A stretch of DNA of 64,000 nucleotides. Source: Carboxylicivirga caseinilyticus (GTDB taxonomy: Bacteria > Bacteroidota > Bacteroidia > Bacteroidales > Marinilabiliaceae). Below are positions 35,256 to 45,345 of the stretch, piece after piece. Position numbers and translations under genes: made by a program. The notes below the pieces were generated by a model. That model searched no databases and had not been told where the DNA came from. It saw only the letters and a list, made by a program, of their open reading frames with translations. The DNA is taken from assembly GCA_025499705.1 (NCBI GenBank), contig JAFMVE010000025.1, positions 1 to 64,000 of the forward strand. The letters run 5' to 3'. Numbering within the stretch: the stretch's first letter is position 1; each line of letters starts with the position of its first letter.

Positions 35256-37622
35256 TTATTGTTGTTTTTTCACTTGTTTAACCGTCATATTAAAATCGGG
35301 GGTGAAATGTAAAACATATAATCCGCAATTATAATATCCTCCCCAATTTGAAGTACGTTCAAAATTTAAAGTCGATTGCACACCAAATGGATGATGATTA
35401 GCAATACAATATTCAAAATTCTTTCCATAATCTTTTAGGGCACTGATAAAATAGTAAGTCAAATCAAACCCCCACAAGCTATATCTACTCATATTTGCAC
35501 TTACATTGGCATTCTGAAAGTATGGTGAGATTGACATTGGTTCTGTTTTAAACCACCTTCGGTATTCTTCTATTATCTGACTACTTTGTTTATTCTTATA
35601 ATCTACAAAATAATAACTAAACATGTGCCCGTTCAAGGCATGTATATCTTCCGGATTAATGGTTTGATATTTCAACCATTCGGGCAGTCCCCATAAGGTA
35701 ACATCGGCTTTTGTTTTACTTTGCGCTCCCTTGATAGTGGTAATAATCCTGTTCACCTGAGCTTCTTCTACAGAAGGAACAATAACAGTATTGCCTTTTT
35801 CTTTCGAGAACATCTTCTCTAAACTGGCTAAATCGTCCTGTTTAAACTTATACTCAACAAAATCGGGCACAATACCTTTTTTAAAGCTTTCCCAATAGAC
35901 CTTATTTCTAATCAGTTCGCTAAATTTATTTTCATATTCCGATTTTGTATCTTCTGTTCTGATGACAACAATTCTTTTACCAGCAGAAGCCAACAGAATC
36001 TGATCAGCCATAGCATCAAACAACAAAGTGTCAATTGGCATTACCTGAAACATATGAATATTATCAGCCAGTGCACTATTGTTTGTAGAAAATGGATAAA
36101 CCATTGGAATGGAATGCTCTTTGGAGAACTGTGAAACAAAGGGAAGTTGCTGCGGATAAGCAGGACCTATAATAAGGTTCATTGATTGCATTACAGGATT
36201 GGCAAGAATAGACTTAACCTTATTTGAATCCGGAGCGGTATCGTATACAAACATTTCCACATTCACTCCTTGTTTCTTTATTTTGTCAAGAGCAAGCAAT
36301 GCCCCCTGATAAAACTCAACAAACACTTTTGAATACTTCGATACTACCTTCTCTTCACGCTCACGTTGTGAAACTACACCATCCTTTTCTTCTTCAATTA
36401 TATTGGCACGCATAGTTGCTTCCACATTAAACGGAAGCATCAGTGCTACTTTTAAAGTAGGTTTATCAAGAAAGTAATTGTACGATTTACAATCCAGCTC
36501 AGTTAAATTAATAATCTCTACCTTAGCACCTTCCATTTCTTTAGTTGAATCAGCCTTTTGTTCGTAAACTGATTTAAACCAGTATCGATTAGGTACTTTT
36601 ACAATATCGCCTTTCTTTAACCTCGCCAGATCCTGATCAGAATTCACTGTTTTCAGAATATCTATATCCACATTATATTCCCGCGAAATACCAAACAATG
36701 TTTCCTTGCGCTTAACCTTGTGATATGTAAAAAGATTTTGATCCTCGCTCGTTTCAAGTTTTGAAGCCTTGATTGATGATTTTGGAATCCTTACCAAGTA
36801 TCCCAATTTCAGATCATTTGCATCAACCGAAGGATTAGCTTCTATTACATCATTGGGCTTGGCGTTATACTGTTGAGCAATACTATATATTGTTTCACCC
36901 TGAGAAATACTGTGATAGATATATAAATCATCCTCCAGCTTCTGTGATTCTTTAACAACTGCCTGTTGAGGCTGTTCTTCTTTTTTGGGTATTCTGATTG
37001 AACTACCAATTTCAAGTACACCTGATTTAAGAGCCGGATTGCTCTTAATAATTTCACCTATTGCAACATCATACTTTTTCGACAAAGCATACATGGTTTC
37101 CTTTGGCTGAACAACATGTAGAATATAGCTTTTCTCTTCAGACACTTCTTGAGTCTCTTCTTCGCTATGTTCTTTAGGTATTTTTATGATGGTACCATTG
37201 ATTAAAGTTTTATCACTTCCGGGATTATTGTCATAAATAACTTTAAGCGGCACATCATATTTCTTGGAGATAAAATACACTGTTTGTCCCGGCTCAACCG
37301 TATGATAAATGTATGAAGTTGATTGAATCTCCTGTTTGGTGCTATTTCTACCTGATATCACAGGAATTTTTATTAGCTGCCCCTCTTTTAAACCAAAAGC
37401 AGCTTCCGGATTGGCTTCCAAAAGTTCCTTCTGTGATACCCCATAATTAACACTTATCCGGTAAAGTCCTTCTGATTTTTTTACTTTATAGAGATAGTAA
37501 ACCTTACCTTCAATAACAATTTTTTCCATGCCATCGAATTGCTGAGCTTGTGCAGTAAAAACGACAAACAGCATTGCAATGCATAGTTTTAAAACAGTAT
37601 AATTGATTTGTTTCATGTTCAT
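35256..37622 (-). CDS. LysM-repeat protein fused to a periplasmic-binding-like domain
   Basis: A 788-residue envelope protein. A signal peptide (about 1-27) is followed by five LysM modules (about 40-85, 107-150, 167-210, 234-277 and 297-340). Each has the YHTV..G.T.Y.ISKKY….…NP pattern that binds peptidoglycan. Residues about 388-770 form a type 1 periplasmic-binding-protein/LppC-like domain (LKVALMLPF, EFYQGALLALDKIK, LIIGPAYPQQLPFVSQFSKE). This order recalls LpoA/LppC-type regulators of cell-wall synthases and Bacteroidota 'LysM + amino-acid-binding' proteins. A role in sensing or remodelling the wall is inferred. Confidence 0.85.
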   Translation of the reverse strand: MNMKQINYTVLKLCIAMLFVVFTAQAQQFDGMEKIVIEGKVYYLYKVKKSEGLYRISVNYGVSQKELLEANPEAAFGLKEGQLIKIPVISGRNSTKQEIQSTSYIYHTVEPGQTVYFISKKYDVPLKVIYDNNPGSDKTLINGTIIKIPKEHSEEETQEVSEEKSYILHVVQPKETMYALSKKYDVAIGEIIKSNPALKSGVLEIGSSIRIPKKEEQPQQAVVKESQKLEDDLYIYHSISQGETIYSIAQQYNAKPNDVIEANPSVDANDLKLGYLVRIPKSSIKASKLETSEDQNLFTYHKVKRKETLFGISREYNVDIDILKTVNSDQDLARLKKGDIVKVPNRYWFKSVYEQKADSTKEMEGAKVEIINLTELDCKSYNYFLDKPTLKVALMLPFNVEATMRANIIEEEKDGVVSQREREEKVVSKYSKVFVEFYQGALLALDKIKKQGVNVEMFVYDTAPDSNKVKSILANPVMQSMNLIIGPAYPQQLPFVSQFSKEHSIPMVYPFSTNNSALADNIHMFQVMPIDTLLFDAMADQILLASAGKRIVVIRTEDTKSEYENKFSELIRNKVYWESFKKGIVPDFVEYKFKQDDLASLEKMFSKEKGNTVIVPSVEEAQVNRIITTIKGAQSKTKADVTLWGLPEWLKYQTINPEDIHALNGHMFSYYFVDYKNKQSSQIIEEYRRWFKTEPMSISPYFQNANVSANMSRYSLWGFDLTYYFISALKDYGKNFEYCIANHHPFGVQSTLNFERTSNWGGYYNCGLYVLHFTPDFNMTVKQVKKQQ

Positions 37623-37751
37623 TTTTTCAAAGGTGTTTTTATGAACTCATTGCTTTAAACGATAACTCATGAAAAGTATTTCATAAAAATCACTTCATTT
37701 ATCAAGCTTTCAAAAGTAAGAAAAGCCCACCACCCAACAAAACTATAATGA

Positions 37752-40112
37752 CTACTTCGGTTGAAAGATAATCTTTCCTGACTCAAACAACAGAAAACCA
37801 TCCTGTTTTTCTGAAGAACCTTCCACAGTAAAACCTTTTATTAATGGAGACTTTCCTTTCAACACAATAGCTTCTACCTGTTTATCGGTTAATTGCTTCC
37901 CGCCCATTTCAAAAGGAATACGAACCTTACATCCATTTCTGAAATTATCGCAGCCAAAAGCTGATTTTCCTTTAATGATCGTTCCGCTTTTACATGAAGG
38001 GCAGGTCCACACCACTTCCTTTTCCTGTTCCAGTTCAAGAGTTGCATCCTTATTAAGAATTACAACACCATCAACCTGATTATTGTCTATGGTAAATCCT
38101 TTGAGCGAACTTGTTTTGCCTTTCTGTATGAGTTGCGCAATTTGTTTATCGGTCAACTTCTTACCTAAGAACTCAAATGGTATAATGGTTTTACATCCAT
38201 CTTTATATCTGGAACATCCCCAGGCTGAGTGACCTTTTAACATGGTTCCTTCCTTGCACACCGGACAAACAAGATCTTTCTTCTCTTTTTTCCTGGTCTG
38301 AGTTTTTTTATTCTCCTCAACCGCTGCAGGCTCCTCTACCAGATCTAATTTACGGGCACTCCTGTCGTGCTTCACATCAAAAACGATATCAGACACCATT
38401 TGCTTAAGTTCATTCATAAACTCAGCAGCATCATATTCTCCTTTTTCAATTTCCCGAAGCTTTTTTTCCCAAAGACCAGTCAGTTCGGCTGATTTCAACA
38501 GATCGTTACGGATGGTATCTATTAATTGCATTCCGGTTACTGTTGGATAAAGGTTTTTACGAACCTTTGAAATATATTTTCGTCGGAATAAGGTTTCAAT
38601 GATGGCAGCACGAGTTGAAGGACGACCAATACCATTCTCTTTCATAGCATCGCGCAATTCATCATCGTCAACTTGCTTTCCAGCTGTTTCCATTGCACGT
38701 AAAAGGGTTGCTTCGGTATATGGTTTTGGAGGTTGTGTTTCTTTCTCCAGTAATTCAGGCTCATGAGGTCCTGACTCTCCAACAGTAAAGTCAGGCATTA
38801 TCTCCGCATCCTTTTTTTCTCCTTCTTTATCCATGAAGACAACCCTCCACCCGGGCTCCAGTAACTGCTTACCGGTTGCTTTAAATTCAACCCCAGCAGC
38901 ATTACCAATAACAACTGTATTAGACACAGTAGCATCCGGATAAAATGCAGCTATAAAACGCCGGGTTACTAATTCATAAACCAGCTTTTCATCACGTCCC
39001 AGAGCATTCGCATAAACTCCGGTTGGAATGATTGCATGGTGATCCGTCACCTTTTTATCATCAAAAACCTTGTTCGACTTCTTTATTTTTCCCTTTAACA
39101 ATCGCTCGGTTAAATGCTGATGATCTTTTAATCCTTTTAAAATCCCAGGAATCTTCGGATAAATATCATTACTCAGGTAAGTTGTGTCAACCCTTGGATA
39201 GGTTGTTACTTTTTTCTCGTATAACGATTGTATTGTTTTTAAGGTATCATCCGCTGAAAAACCAAATTTCTTATTGCATTCAACCTGTAATGAAGTAAGG
39301 TCAAACAAACGAGATGGAGCCTCTTTCCCTTTTTTTCGCGAGAAGTCTTTAATTACAAATTCCGAATCCTTTATTTTCTCCATAAAAGACTCACCTTCCT
39401 CCTTTTGCATAAAGCGCCCCTTTGTGGCCGAGAAAAGTACTTCTTTATACTTCGTTTTCAGCTCCCAATAAGGTTCAGGTTTAAAAACATCAATGGCTTT
39501 CTGCCTTTCAACAATCAGCGCAAGAGTCGGAGTCTGCACTCTACCAATTGACAGCACCTGCCCTTGCTGACCATATTTCAATGTATATAAACGGGTAGCA
39601 TTCATACCCAATAACCAGTCACCTATGGCTCTTGAACTTCCTGCTGCATATAAGTTGATAAACTCTTCATTTAATCTGAGTTTTTCAAATCCTTCACGGA
39701 TAGCTTCTTCTGTAAGAGATGAAATCCATAATCGTTTTATTGGGCATTTTGCTCCTGCTTTCAATAAAACCCATTGCTGAATCAATTCTCCTTCCTGGCC
39801 GGCATCACCACAATTTACTATTTCAGTTGCAGTTCCAACCAGCTTTCTGATGGTATTGAATTGTTTCTCAATTCCTTTATCATCAATTAATTTAATACCA
39901 AAGCGAGAGGGAATCATGGGTAATGAGCCAATGGACCATCTTTTCCATTCCGGCAGGTAATCGTGCGGTTCTTTTAAGGTACATAAATGACCAAAAGTCC
40001 AGGTCACCTGATAGTTGTTTCCTTCATAATAACCATCACGTTTTGATTTAGCTCCAACAATCTGGGCAATTTCAAATGCTACGCTCGGCTTTTCTGCTAC
40101 ACAAACTATCAT
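37752..40112 (-). CDS. topB: DNA topoisomerase III
   Basis: A type IA topoisomerase of 786 residues that relaxes and decatenates DNA by single-strand passage. The Toprim domain (MIVCVAEKPSVAFEIAQIVG, then CGDAGQEGELIQQW) binds metal. The active-site Tyr is in TTYPRVDTTYLS, and the GIGRPSTRAAIIETL and SIGRVQTPTLALI motifs follow family order. The C-terminus (about 645-786) has two zinc-ribbon/CRPT-like repeats, CPVCKEGTMLKGHSAWGCSR and CPSCKSGTIIKGKSAFGCDN, each followed by a 'KxLTDKQ…KGK' segment. This tail is usual for Bacteroidota TopB paralogues. The ATG at 40112 begins the Toprim. Confidence 0.94.
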   Translation of the reverse strand: MIVCVAEKPSVAFEIAQIVGAKSKRDGYYEGNNYQVTWTFGHLCTLKEPHDYLPEWKRWSIGSLPMIPSRFGIKLIDDKGIEKQFNTIRKLVGTATEIVNCGDAGQEGELIQQWVLLKAGAKCPIKRLWISSLTEEAIREGFEKLRLNEEFINLYAAGSSRAIGDWLLGMNATRLYTLKYGQQGQVLSIGRVQTPTLALIVERQKAIDVFKPEPYWELKTKYKEVLFSATKGRFMQKEEGESFMEKIKDSEFVIKDFSRKKGKEAPSRLFDLTSLQVECNKKFGFSADDTLKTIQSLYEKKVTTYPRVDTTYLSNDIYPKIPGILKGLKDHQHLTERLLKGKIKKSNKVFDDKKVTDHHAIIPTGVYANALGRDEKLVYELVTRRFIAAFYPDATVSNTVVIGNAAGVEFKATGKQLLEPGWRVVFMDKEGEKKDAEIMPDFTVGESGPHEPELLEKETQPPKPYTEATLLRAMETAGKQVDDDELRDAMKENGIGRPSTRAAIIETLFRRKYISKVRKNLYPTVTGMQLIDTIRNDLLKSAELTGLWEKKLREIEKGEYDAAEFMNELKQMVSDIVFDVKHDRSARKLDLVEEPAAVEENKKTQTRKKEKKDLVCPVCKEGTMLKGHSAWGCSRYKDGCKTIIPFEFLGKKLTDKQIAQLIQKGKTSSLKGFTIDNNQVDGVVILNKDATLELEQEKEVVWTCPSCKSGTIIKGKSAFGCDNFRNGCKVRIPFEMGGKQLTDKQVEAIVLKGKSPLIKGFTVEGSSEKQDGFLLFESGKIIFQPK

Positions 40113-40427
40113 TTACTCTGTTAATAATATAGTTAACTAATAATACCGTTAAAATACAAAAACGGCTAGCGAAGATAACATTTCCTGCACTAAAAACAGG
40201 AATGAAACCAGAACGAGTTGTTAACAACAACACTTATCCTCAATAAATATGTTAACTATAATCCAAAATTACATTCTCGTTTAAAACCTATGTAAAAATG
40301 TTGTTAATTCTTATCAGAATGTGCAGAAAAAGTGGTGTTATATAAAAATAGTTTCTACATTTGTTTTAATTACATTTTTTAAGTTATGAGATCGTGTAAT
40401 AATCTCGGTCTCAACAAATTTTTTTTT
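40113..40427. other. Divergent intergenic region upstream of the cold-shock gene
   Basis: No ORF is supported. It holds the promoter-like element at 40356-40363 for the cold-shock gene and a T-rich leader just before its ATG. The topB promoter should lie in 40113-40250, but no convincing element was found. Confidence 0.45.
40356..40363 (+). promoter_or_regulatory. Promoter -7 element of the cold-shock gene
   Basis: TACATTTG is a perfect match to the Bacteroidota TAnnTTTG -7 element. Transcription from about 40370 would give a leader of roughly 58 bases before the ATG at 40428, including an eight-base T run. No good -33 TTTG was seen at the right distance. Confidence 0.55.
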
Positions 40428-40619
40428 ATGAATAAAGGTATTGTTAAATTCTTTAATGAATCAAAAGGTTATGGATTTATTAAAGATTCAGAATCAAACA
40501 AAGAGTACTTTGTACACGTAACCGGTTTAGTTGACGAAATTAAAGAGAATGATGAAGTTGTTTACGAACTTCAGGAAGGCCGCAAAGGATTGAACGCAGT
40601 AAATGTTAAATTAGCATAG
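40428..40619 (+). CDS. Cold-shock domain protein
   Basis: A 63-residue single-stranded nucleic-acid-binding protein acting as an RNA chaperone. RNP1-like KGYGFIKD and RNP2-like YFVHV motifs are visible, with the start GIVKFFNESKGYGFI. The ATG at 40428 gives the normal length; 14 upstream residues in the longer reading are not part of the fold and lie in the leader. The gene has its own promoter element and terminator. A small CspA-type protein is slightly shorter than the Escherichia coli one. Confidence 0.92.
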   Translation: MNKGIVKFFNESKGYGFIKDSESNKEYFVHVTGLVDEIKENDEVVYELQEGRKGLNAVNVKLA

Positions 40620-40644
40620 ATTTATCATTTTAGAGAATGCATTA

Positions 40645-40675
40645 AAAGCTGTTTCATAGGAAGCAGCTTTTTTTT
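40645..40675 (+). terminator. Rho-independent terminator of the cold-shock gene
   Basis: AAAGCTGTTTC (40645-40655) pairs with GAAGCAGCTTT (40660-40670) with one weak pair, and eight T residues follow (40668-40675). Confidence 0.85.
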
Positions 40676-40756
40676 GATCTGCACTTTATGGTTGTCTAAA
40701 TAACTATTTGCTGCATTTTTAATTAATTTGCCTTGAAATTAAAGATATAAAACATC

Positions 40757-42058
40757 ATGTCACAGGAAATACAACTTGCCGACGAATTAATAGATTTTAT
40801 ACATCAGAGTCCAACTGCTTTTCATGTTATTGAACAAGCAAAAACCATTCTTACAAAAGCTGGTTTTATTGAATTACCTTTAGGAGATAGCTGGAAAATA
40901 AAAAAAGGAGGCAAATATTACACAACTAAAAATGATTCAGCGCTCTTCGCTTTTGAACTTGGAACAGCGCCAGTTGAAGAAAATGGATTGAAATTAATAA
41001 GTGCTCACAGTGATTCTCCTGGTTTCAGAGTTAAACCCAATCCGGAGATGCTGGCTGAAGGACGTTTTTTGAAGTTAAACACTGAAGTGTATGGTGGCCC
41101 AATCTTAAATACCTGGTTAGACCGTCCGCTATCTCTTGCTGGCAGAGTTCTTATTAAGAGTAAAAATGCGTTACAACCATTATCCAGATTAGTTGATTTC
41201 AGAAAACCACTATTAATTATACCAAATATGGCGATACATCTGAATCGTTCGGTAAATGATGGTGTTGAACTTAACAAACAAGTGGATATGCTTCCTCTGA
41301 TGGCAAGTGTTAATAAAACCTTTGAAAAAGATAATTACCTGCTAAAACTAATTGCCACTGAATTAAAAGTCAAACCTGAAGATATTATCGATTTTGACTT
41401 GTTCTTGTACGAATTTGAAAAAGGTTGCCTGCTTGGTGCCAACCAGGAGTTTATTTCAAGTGGTAAACTAGATGATCTGGCCATGGTTCATGCAGGACTA
41501 AAGGCAATATCAGGCAAAACCAGTAAAACATCTACTAATATCCTTTGCATTTTTGATAATGAAGAGGTTGGAAGCGTAACAAAACAAGGTGCCGGATCGC
41601 CTGTACTACGAAATATATTAGAACGGATAATGGAAAAATTGGGTAAATCCCAGGAAGATTACCAACGCACCATATACAAATCATTCATGATTTCTGCAGA
41701 TATGGCCCACTCTGTTCATCCAAACCATGCAGATAAACACGATCCTGTTCTACATCCAACAATTAATGGAGGTCCGGTAATTAAAATCCATGCCAATCAG
41801 AAGTATACCACCGACGGTGAAAGTGCAGCTATTTTTGAAACCATTTGTGATAAAGCAGATGTTCCATTCCAAAAGTTTGTGAACCGATCTGATATGGTTG
41901 GAGGTTCAACACTGGGTAATATTTCTACCGGAAAGATAGATATCAGAACCGTTGACATTGGAAACCCAATGCTAGCCATGCATTCAGTGCGCGAATTAGC
42001 TGGTGTAAAAGATCATACATTCATCACTAAAGTCTTTGAAACTTTTTACAAAATATAG
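40757..42058 (+). CDS. apeB: M18 family aminopeptidase
   Basis: A 433-residue cytoplasmic metallopeptidase that removes acidic (Asp/Glu) or other N-terminal residues. The family motifs are clear: HSDSPGFRVKPNP (metal His94 and Asp96), GKLDDLAMVHAG, CIFDNEEVGS (Glu-Glu pair) and MVGGSTLGNIS near the C-terminus. It appears complete, starting MSQEIQLADELIDFIHQSPT. It is a single gene between the cold-shock terminator and its own terminator. The symbol follows the usual use for bacterial M18 enzymes. Confidence 0.92.
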   Translation: MSQEIQLADELIDFIHQSPTAFHVIEQAKTILTKAGFIELPLGDSWKIKKGGKYYTTKNDSALFAFELGTAPVEENGLKLISAHSDSPGFRVKPNPEMLAEGRFLKLNTEVYGGPILNTWLDRPLSLAGRVLIKSKNALQPLSRLVDFRKPLLIIPNMAIHLNRSVNDGVELNKQVDMLPLMASVNKTFEKDNYLLKLIATELKVKPEDIIDFDLFLYEFEKGCLLGANQEFISSGKLDDLAMVHAGLKAISGKTSKTSTNILCIFDNEEVGSVTKQGAGSPVLRNILERIMEKLGKSQEDYQRTIYKSFMISADMAHSVHPNHADKHDPVLHPTINGGPVIKIHANQKYTTDGESAAIFETICDKADVPFQKFVNRSDMVGGSTLGNISTGKIDIRTVDIGNPMLAMHSVRELAGVKDHTFITKVFETFYKI

Positions 42059-42080
42059 AAATTAAATTATTTAATGCCAG

Positions 42081-42116
42081 CGGAATTCTTATTCGAGGAT
42101 TCCGCATTTTTTTTTT
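42081..42116 (+). terminator. Rho-independent terminator of the M18 gene
   Basis: CGGAAT (42081-42086) and ATTCCG (42099-42104) form the stem, extended by weaker pairs. Ten T residues follow (42107-42116). Confidence 0.8.
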
Positions 42117-42481
42117 AACAATTGACTGCTATCTAATATAATCACTTAAACTCAGTCTCTTCAACTATAAAACATCCCTATCACCACAAAATCATCTTCA
42201 AAGAGTACATTCTTTATCGGCTCAATTAAAATTATGTTGCTAATAATTAAGTGTAATATTGAATGGAGAGACAAATTGAGTTCCTGATTTTCAATATGAA
42301 TCAATCCAAAAAAAACACAAGCTTCTTCAATACACCTATCTCGCTACTAAACAATACATTAAACTTTCTATTGTAAAAAAAATAATATTTTTTTCATTTT
42401 TCAGTGTTACGATTCTGCCTTTTTGCAATTAACTAATGTAAGCTGGCTTAAAAATTAGGTGTGCACCCTAAATAGTAATCT
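42117..42481. other. Gene-free spacer before the LytTR gene
   Basis: AT-rich; no ORF, hairpin or repeat was recognised. It should contain the promoter of the LytTR gene, but no confident element was found. Confidence 0.4.
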
Positions 42482-42817
42482 ATGGCAAGGGACTATATTG
42501 TATTGGAATGTGATCTGAAAGTTCTAAAACTTGCAATTGATGATATATATTATATAAATCATCAAAATGGGCTTACTACGTTTGTATTGAACCAAAACAA
42601 TAAAATTTGTCATAAAAGCCTTATTGAGCTAGAAAATTTACTTCCTTCTAATTTCATCCGGATTAATCGAAATTGTATTGTTAACCACCTTGCCATAACT
42701 GAGATCAACAAGAAAGACAGACGAATTTCATTGATTAACAAAGAGCACTTGATTGTTTCGCATCGTAACATTAAATCAATTACTGAAGCAATCAGAACAA
42801 TGGCCATCAACGCTTAA
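42482..42817 (+). CDS. Stand-alone LytTR DNA-binding protein
   Basis: A 111-residue protein consisting of one LytTR domain (about 10-105): LKLAIDDIYYINHQNGLTTF, CHKSLIELENLLPSNFIRIN and RNCIVNHLAITEINKKDRRI match the family, as does the ending VSHRNIKSITEAIR. LytTR proteins bind paired 9-bp direct repeats. There is no receiver domain, no membrane segment and no sensor gene nearby, so how it is switched is unknown. It starts at the ATG at 42482 and is transcribed alone. Confidence 0.88.
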   Translation: MARDYIVLECDLKVLKLAIDDIYYINHQNGLTTFVLNQNNKICHKSLIELENLLPSNFIRINRNCIVNHLAITEINKKDRRISLINKEHLIVSHRNIKSITEAIRTMAINA

Positions 42818-42965
42818 TTCGGATTAAGACACACTTAACCACTTATTATTTACGCTCACCTTTTTTTAATCATTTCAATCAGGTTTTATATATTATAATA
42901 TATATTTTAGCAAATACATGTTAGATTTATATTTTAAGTGATCGGCATTATATGTCATTATCCCC

Positions 42966-43021
42966 ACAACCGTCTGTATCCCTTACACAAACTTCACTCC
43001 TCAGCAGACGGTTGTTTTTTC
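42966..43021 (+). terminator. Hairpin with 11-bp stem and T run
   Basis: ACAACCGTCTG (42966-42976) pairs perfectly with CAGACGGTTGT (43005-43015) around a 28-base loop and is followed by T residues. It lies 150 bases after the LytTR stop and 93 bases before the next gene. It is either the distal terminator of the LytTR transcript or the 3' end of a small RNA. Confidence 0.55.
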
Positions 43022-43113
43022 ATAAAAAATGTTAGAGACAAGGAATATTATAGTAGATTAAAAGGAAAGTTCCTACATTTAGGCTATTCAACAAAAAAAT
43101 TAAAACCTACACT

Positions 43114-45330
43114 ATGTCGAACAAGCAAGGTTTTGGAACAGCCCCCGTATTTTTTACGGCAATATCCACCATTTTAGGAGCAATTCTTTTTCTTCGGTTT
43201 GGATATGCAGTAGGTACTACAGGATTATTTGGGGGAATCTTGATTATCATATTAGGGCATTTAATTACCATACCAACAGCTCTGGCCATAAGTGAAATTG
43301 CTACCAACCAACGTGTTGAAGGAGGGGGTGAATATTTTATTATTTCGCGTTCCTTTGGATTAAATATCGGAGCAACCATTGGCATGGCTTTATTTATGTC
43401 GCAAGCCATTAGTGTAGCTTTTTATGTAATTGCCTTTACCGAAACTTTTGAACCCTTTTTTGAATGGTGGAGTCAGAATTTTGGTTGGGAATTACCCCGA
43501 CAAGCTATTAGCTTACCGGTGATGGCTCTGCTGGCATGGCTCATTCTGAAGAAAGGAGCTAACATGGGAGTAAAAGCTCTTTATGTTGTGGTTGTTCTTT
43601 TGGCTATTTCATTGCTTTCTTTCTTTATTGGTTCTCCTTCCGAAGCTGAAGCTGCATCAATTGGGACTCAAAATATTGGTTTTTTTAATAGTAAGGACTT
43701 CTTTAGTGTGTTTGCCATTTGTTTCCCCGCTTTTACAGGGATGACAGCAGGTGTTGGGCTAAGTGGTGATTTAAAAAATCCGGGGAAAAGCATTCCGAAA
43801 GGAACAATGTATGCCACCATTGCAGGTATGATATTTTATGTAGCTGTTGTATATAAACTGGCAGTATCAGTACCACAGGAAGACCTGTTACAATATCAGC
43901 TGGTAATGAAAAACATAGCTATAGGAGGATTCATACTTATTCCGATTGGTTTGGCTGCTTCAACGTTATCTTCTGCTTTAGGCTCAATTCTGGTTGCTCC
44001 CCGCACCCTGCAGGCATTGGCTGGCGACCGTTCTTTTCCTACTGCTAAAGTTAATTTATTCCTTGCTAAAGGAAAAGGGCCGGCACGCGAACCCGTAAAT
44101 GCTTCTGTTGTAGCCATTGCCATTGCCTTTATTTTTGTTGCTTTAGGAAGTGTTGATTTTGTTGCAGAAATCATCTCAATGTTCTTTATGATAACATACG
44201 GTTCATTGTGCCTGATTTCATTTCTGAATCATTTTGGATCTGCCCCATCTTATCGTCCTCGCTTTCGTTCAAAGTGGTATATAAGCTTGGCCGGATTCCT
44301 CTTGTCTGTTTGGATGATGTTTCAGATTAATGCGCTATACACCATTCTTGCATATATCTTTATTACTATTCTTTACCTGTATATTAACAGCTATCATAAA
44401 AACCGTAAAGGCTTCGAAGCCATATTCAAAGAAGCTATTTTCCAGGTCAATAGAAAGCTTCAGGTATACATGCAACGAAATAAAGGTAAAAATGAAAAAG
44501 ATGAATGGCGTCCGGCAGCACTATGTATTTCATCGCATTCATTTGAGCGTGATAAGATTTTCAGATTGATGAACTGGATATCTTATAAGCATGGATTTGG
44601 TACTTATTTCCATTATATCGAAGGTTACTTCTCCAGAAAAAGCTTCACAGAAGCCAAAGATGAATTGAATCGCCTGATAAGTATTCAAAGCGATGATGAT
44701 AACTCAGTGTATATCGACACCATGATTTCTCCATCTTATACAACTGCGATTGCACAAGCAATTCAGTCGCCCAGTATTTCGGGTATGGAAAATAACATGG
44801 TGGTGTTTGAATACGATAAGCAATCTCCCGAAGAGCTTGGACGTATTATTGAAAACATCAATCTGACCCGTGCCGGAGCCTACGATGTATGTGTATTCGG
44901 CCAATCGGGCAAAACCATCAAATACCGCAACGGTATTCATGTTTGGATTCGTCCTATTGATCATACCAATGCCAATCTGATGATTCTTTTAGGGTATATC
45001 ATTCTTTCGCATCCCGATTGGAAAAAGGGCCATATTAAGATACACAGTATGTGTCCTAAAGAGCGCATGGAAGAAACACGTCAGGAATTACAAGTCCTGG
45101 TTCAGGATGGAAGATTACCAATTACTCTTTCAAACATTGAGATTTTACCCGTTGAAGAGAATGTTGCCGTAAAAACACTCATTAATAAACACTCTGCCGA
45201 TGCCGGCTTAACGATTGTTGGTTTCCGCGAGGAGCAATTGAAACATGCGCACAGTGAAGTATTTGAAGGATATGATGAACTGGGTGATATCTTATTTGTC
45301 AATTCACAGGAAGAAAAAGTAATTTCTTAA
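43114..45330 (+). CDS. APC-superfamily transporter, cation-chloride-cotransporter-like
   Basis: A 738-residue membrane transporter. Residues 1-455 have about 12 hydrophobic segments. The first helix, FGTAPVFFTAISTILGAILF, has the interrupted pattern of APC transporters and GAILFLRFGYAVG is conserved. The C-terminal 280 residues are soluble, as in SLC12/Na-K-Cl cotransporter relatives, and unlike short amino-acid permeases. The transported ions or amino acids are not certain. The next gene starts 15 bases downstream, so they are likely co-transcribed. A -7-like TACATTTA lies at 43074-43081. Confidence 0.82.
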   Translation: MSNKQGFGTAPVFFTAISTILGAILFLRFGYAVGTTGLFGGILIIILGHLITIPTALAISEIATNQRVEGGGEYFIISRSFGLNIGATIGMALFMSQAISVAFYVIAFTETFEPFFEWWSQNFGWELPRQAISLPVMALLAWLILKKGANMGVKALYVVVVLLAISLLSFFIGSPSEAEAASIGTQNIGFFNSKDFFSVFAICFPAFTGMTAGVGLSGDLKNPGKSIPKGTMYATIAGMIFYVAVVYKLAVSVPQEDLLQYQLVMKNIAIGGFILIPIGLAASTLSSALGSILVAPRTLQALAGDRSFPTAKVNLFLAKGKGPAREPVNASVVAIAIAFIFVALGSVDFVAEIISMFFMITYGSLCLISFLNHFGSAPSYRPRFRSKWYISLAGFLLSVWMMFQINALYTILAYIFITILYLYINSYHKNRKGFEAIFKEAIFQVNRKLQVYMQRNKGKNEKDEWRPAALCISSHSFERDKIFRLMNWISYKHGFGTYFHYIEGYFSRKSFTEAKDELNRLISIQSDDDNSVYIDTMISPSYTTAIAQAIQSPSISGMENNMVVFEYDKQSPEELGRIIENINLTRAGAYDVCVFGQSGKTIKYRNGIHVWIRPIDHTNANLMILLGYIILSHPDWKKGHIKIHSMCPKERMEETRQELQVLVQDGRLPITLSNIEILPVEENVAVKTLINKHSADAGLTIVGFREEQLKHAHSEVFEGYDELGDILFVNSQEEKVIS

Positions 45331-45345
45331 AGAATTCTTTTAACA

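Noticed and set aside
42938..43177. 79-residue ORF spanning the hairpin before the transporter gene
   Set aside because: It crosses the terminator-like stem and overlaps the transporter start in another frame, with no recognizable domain.
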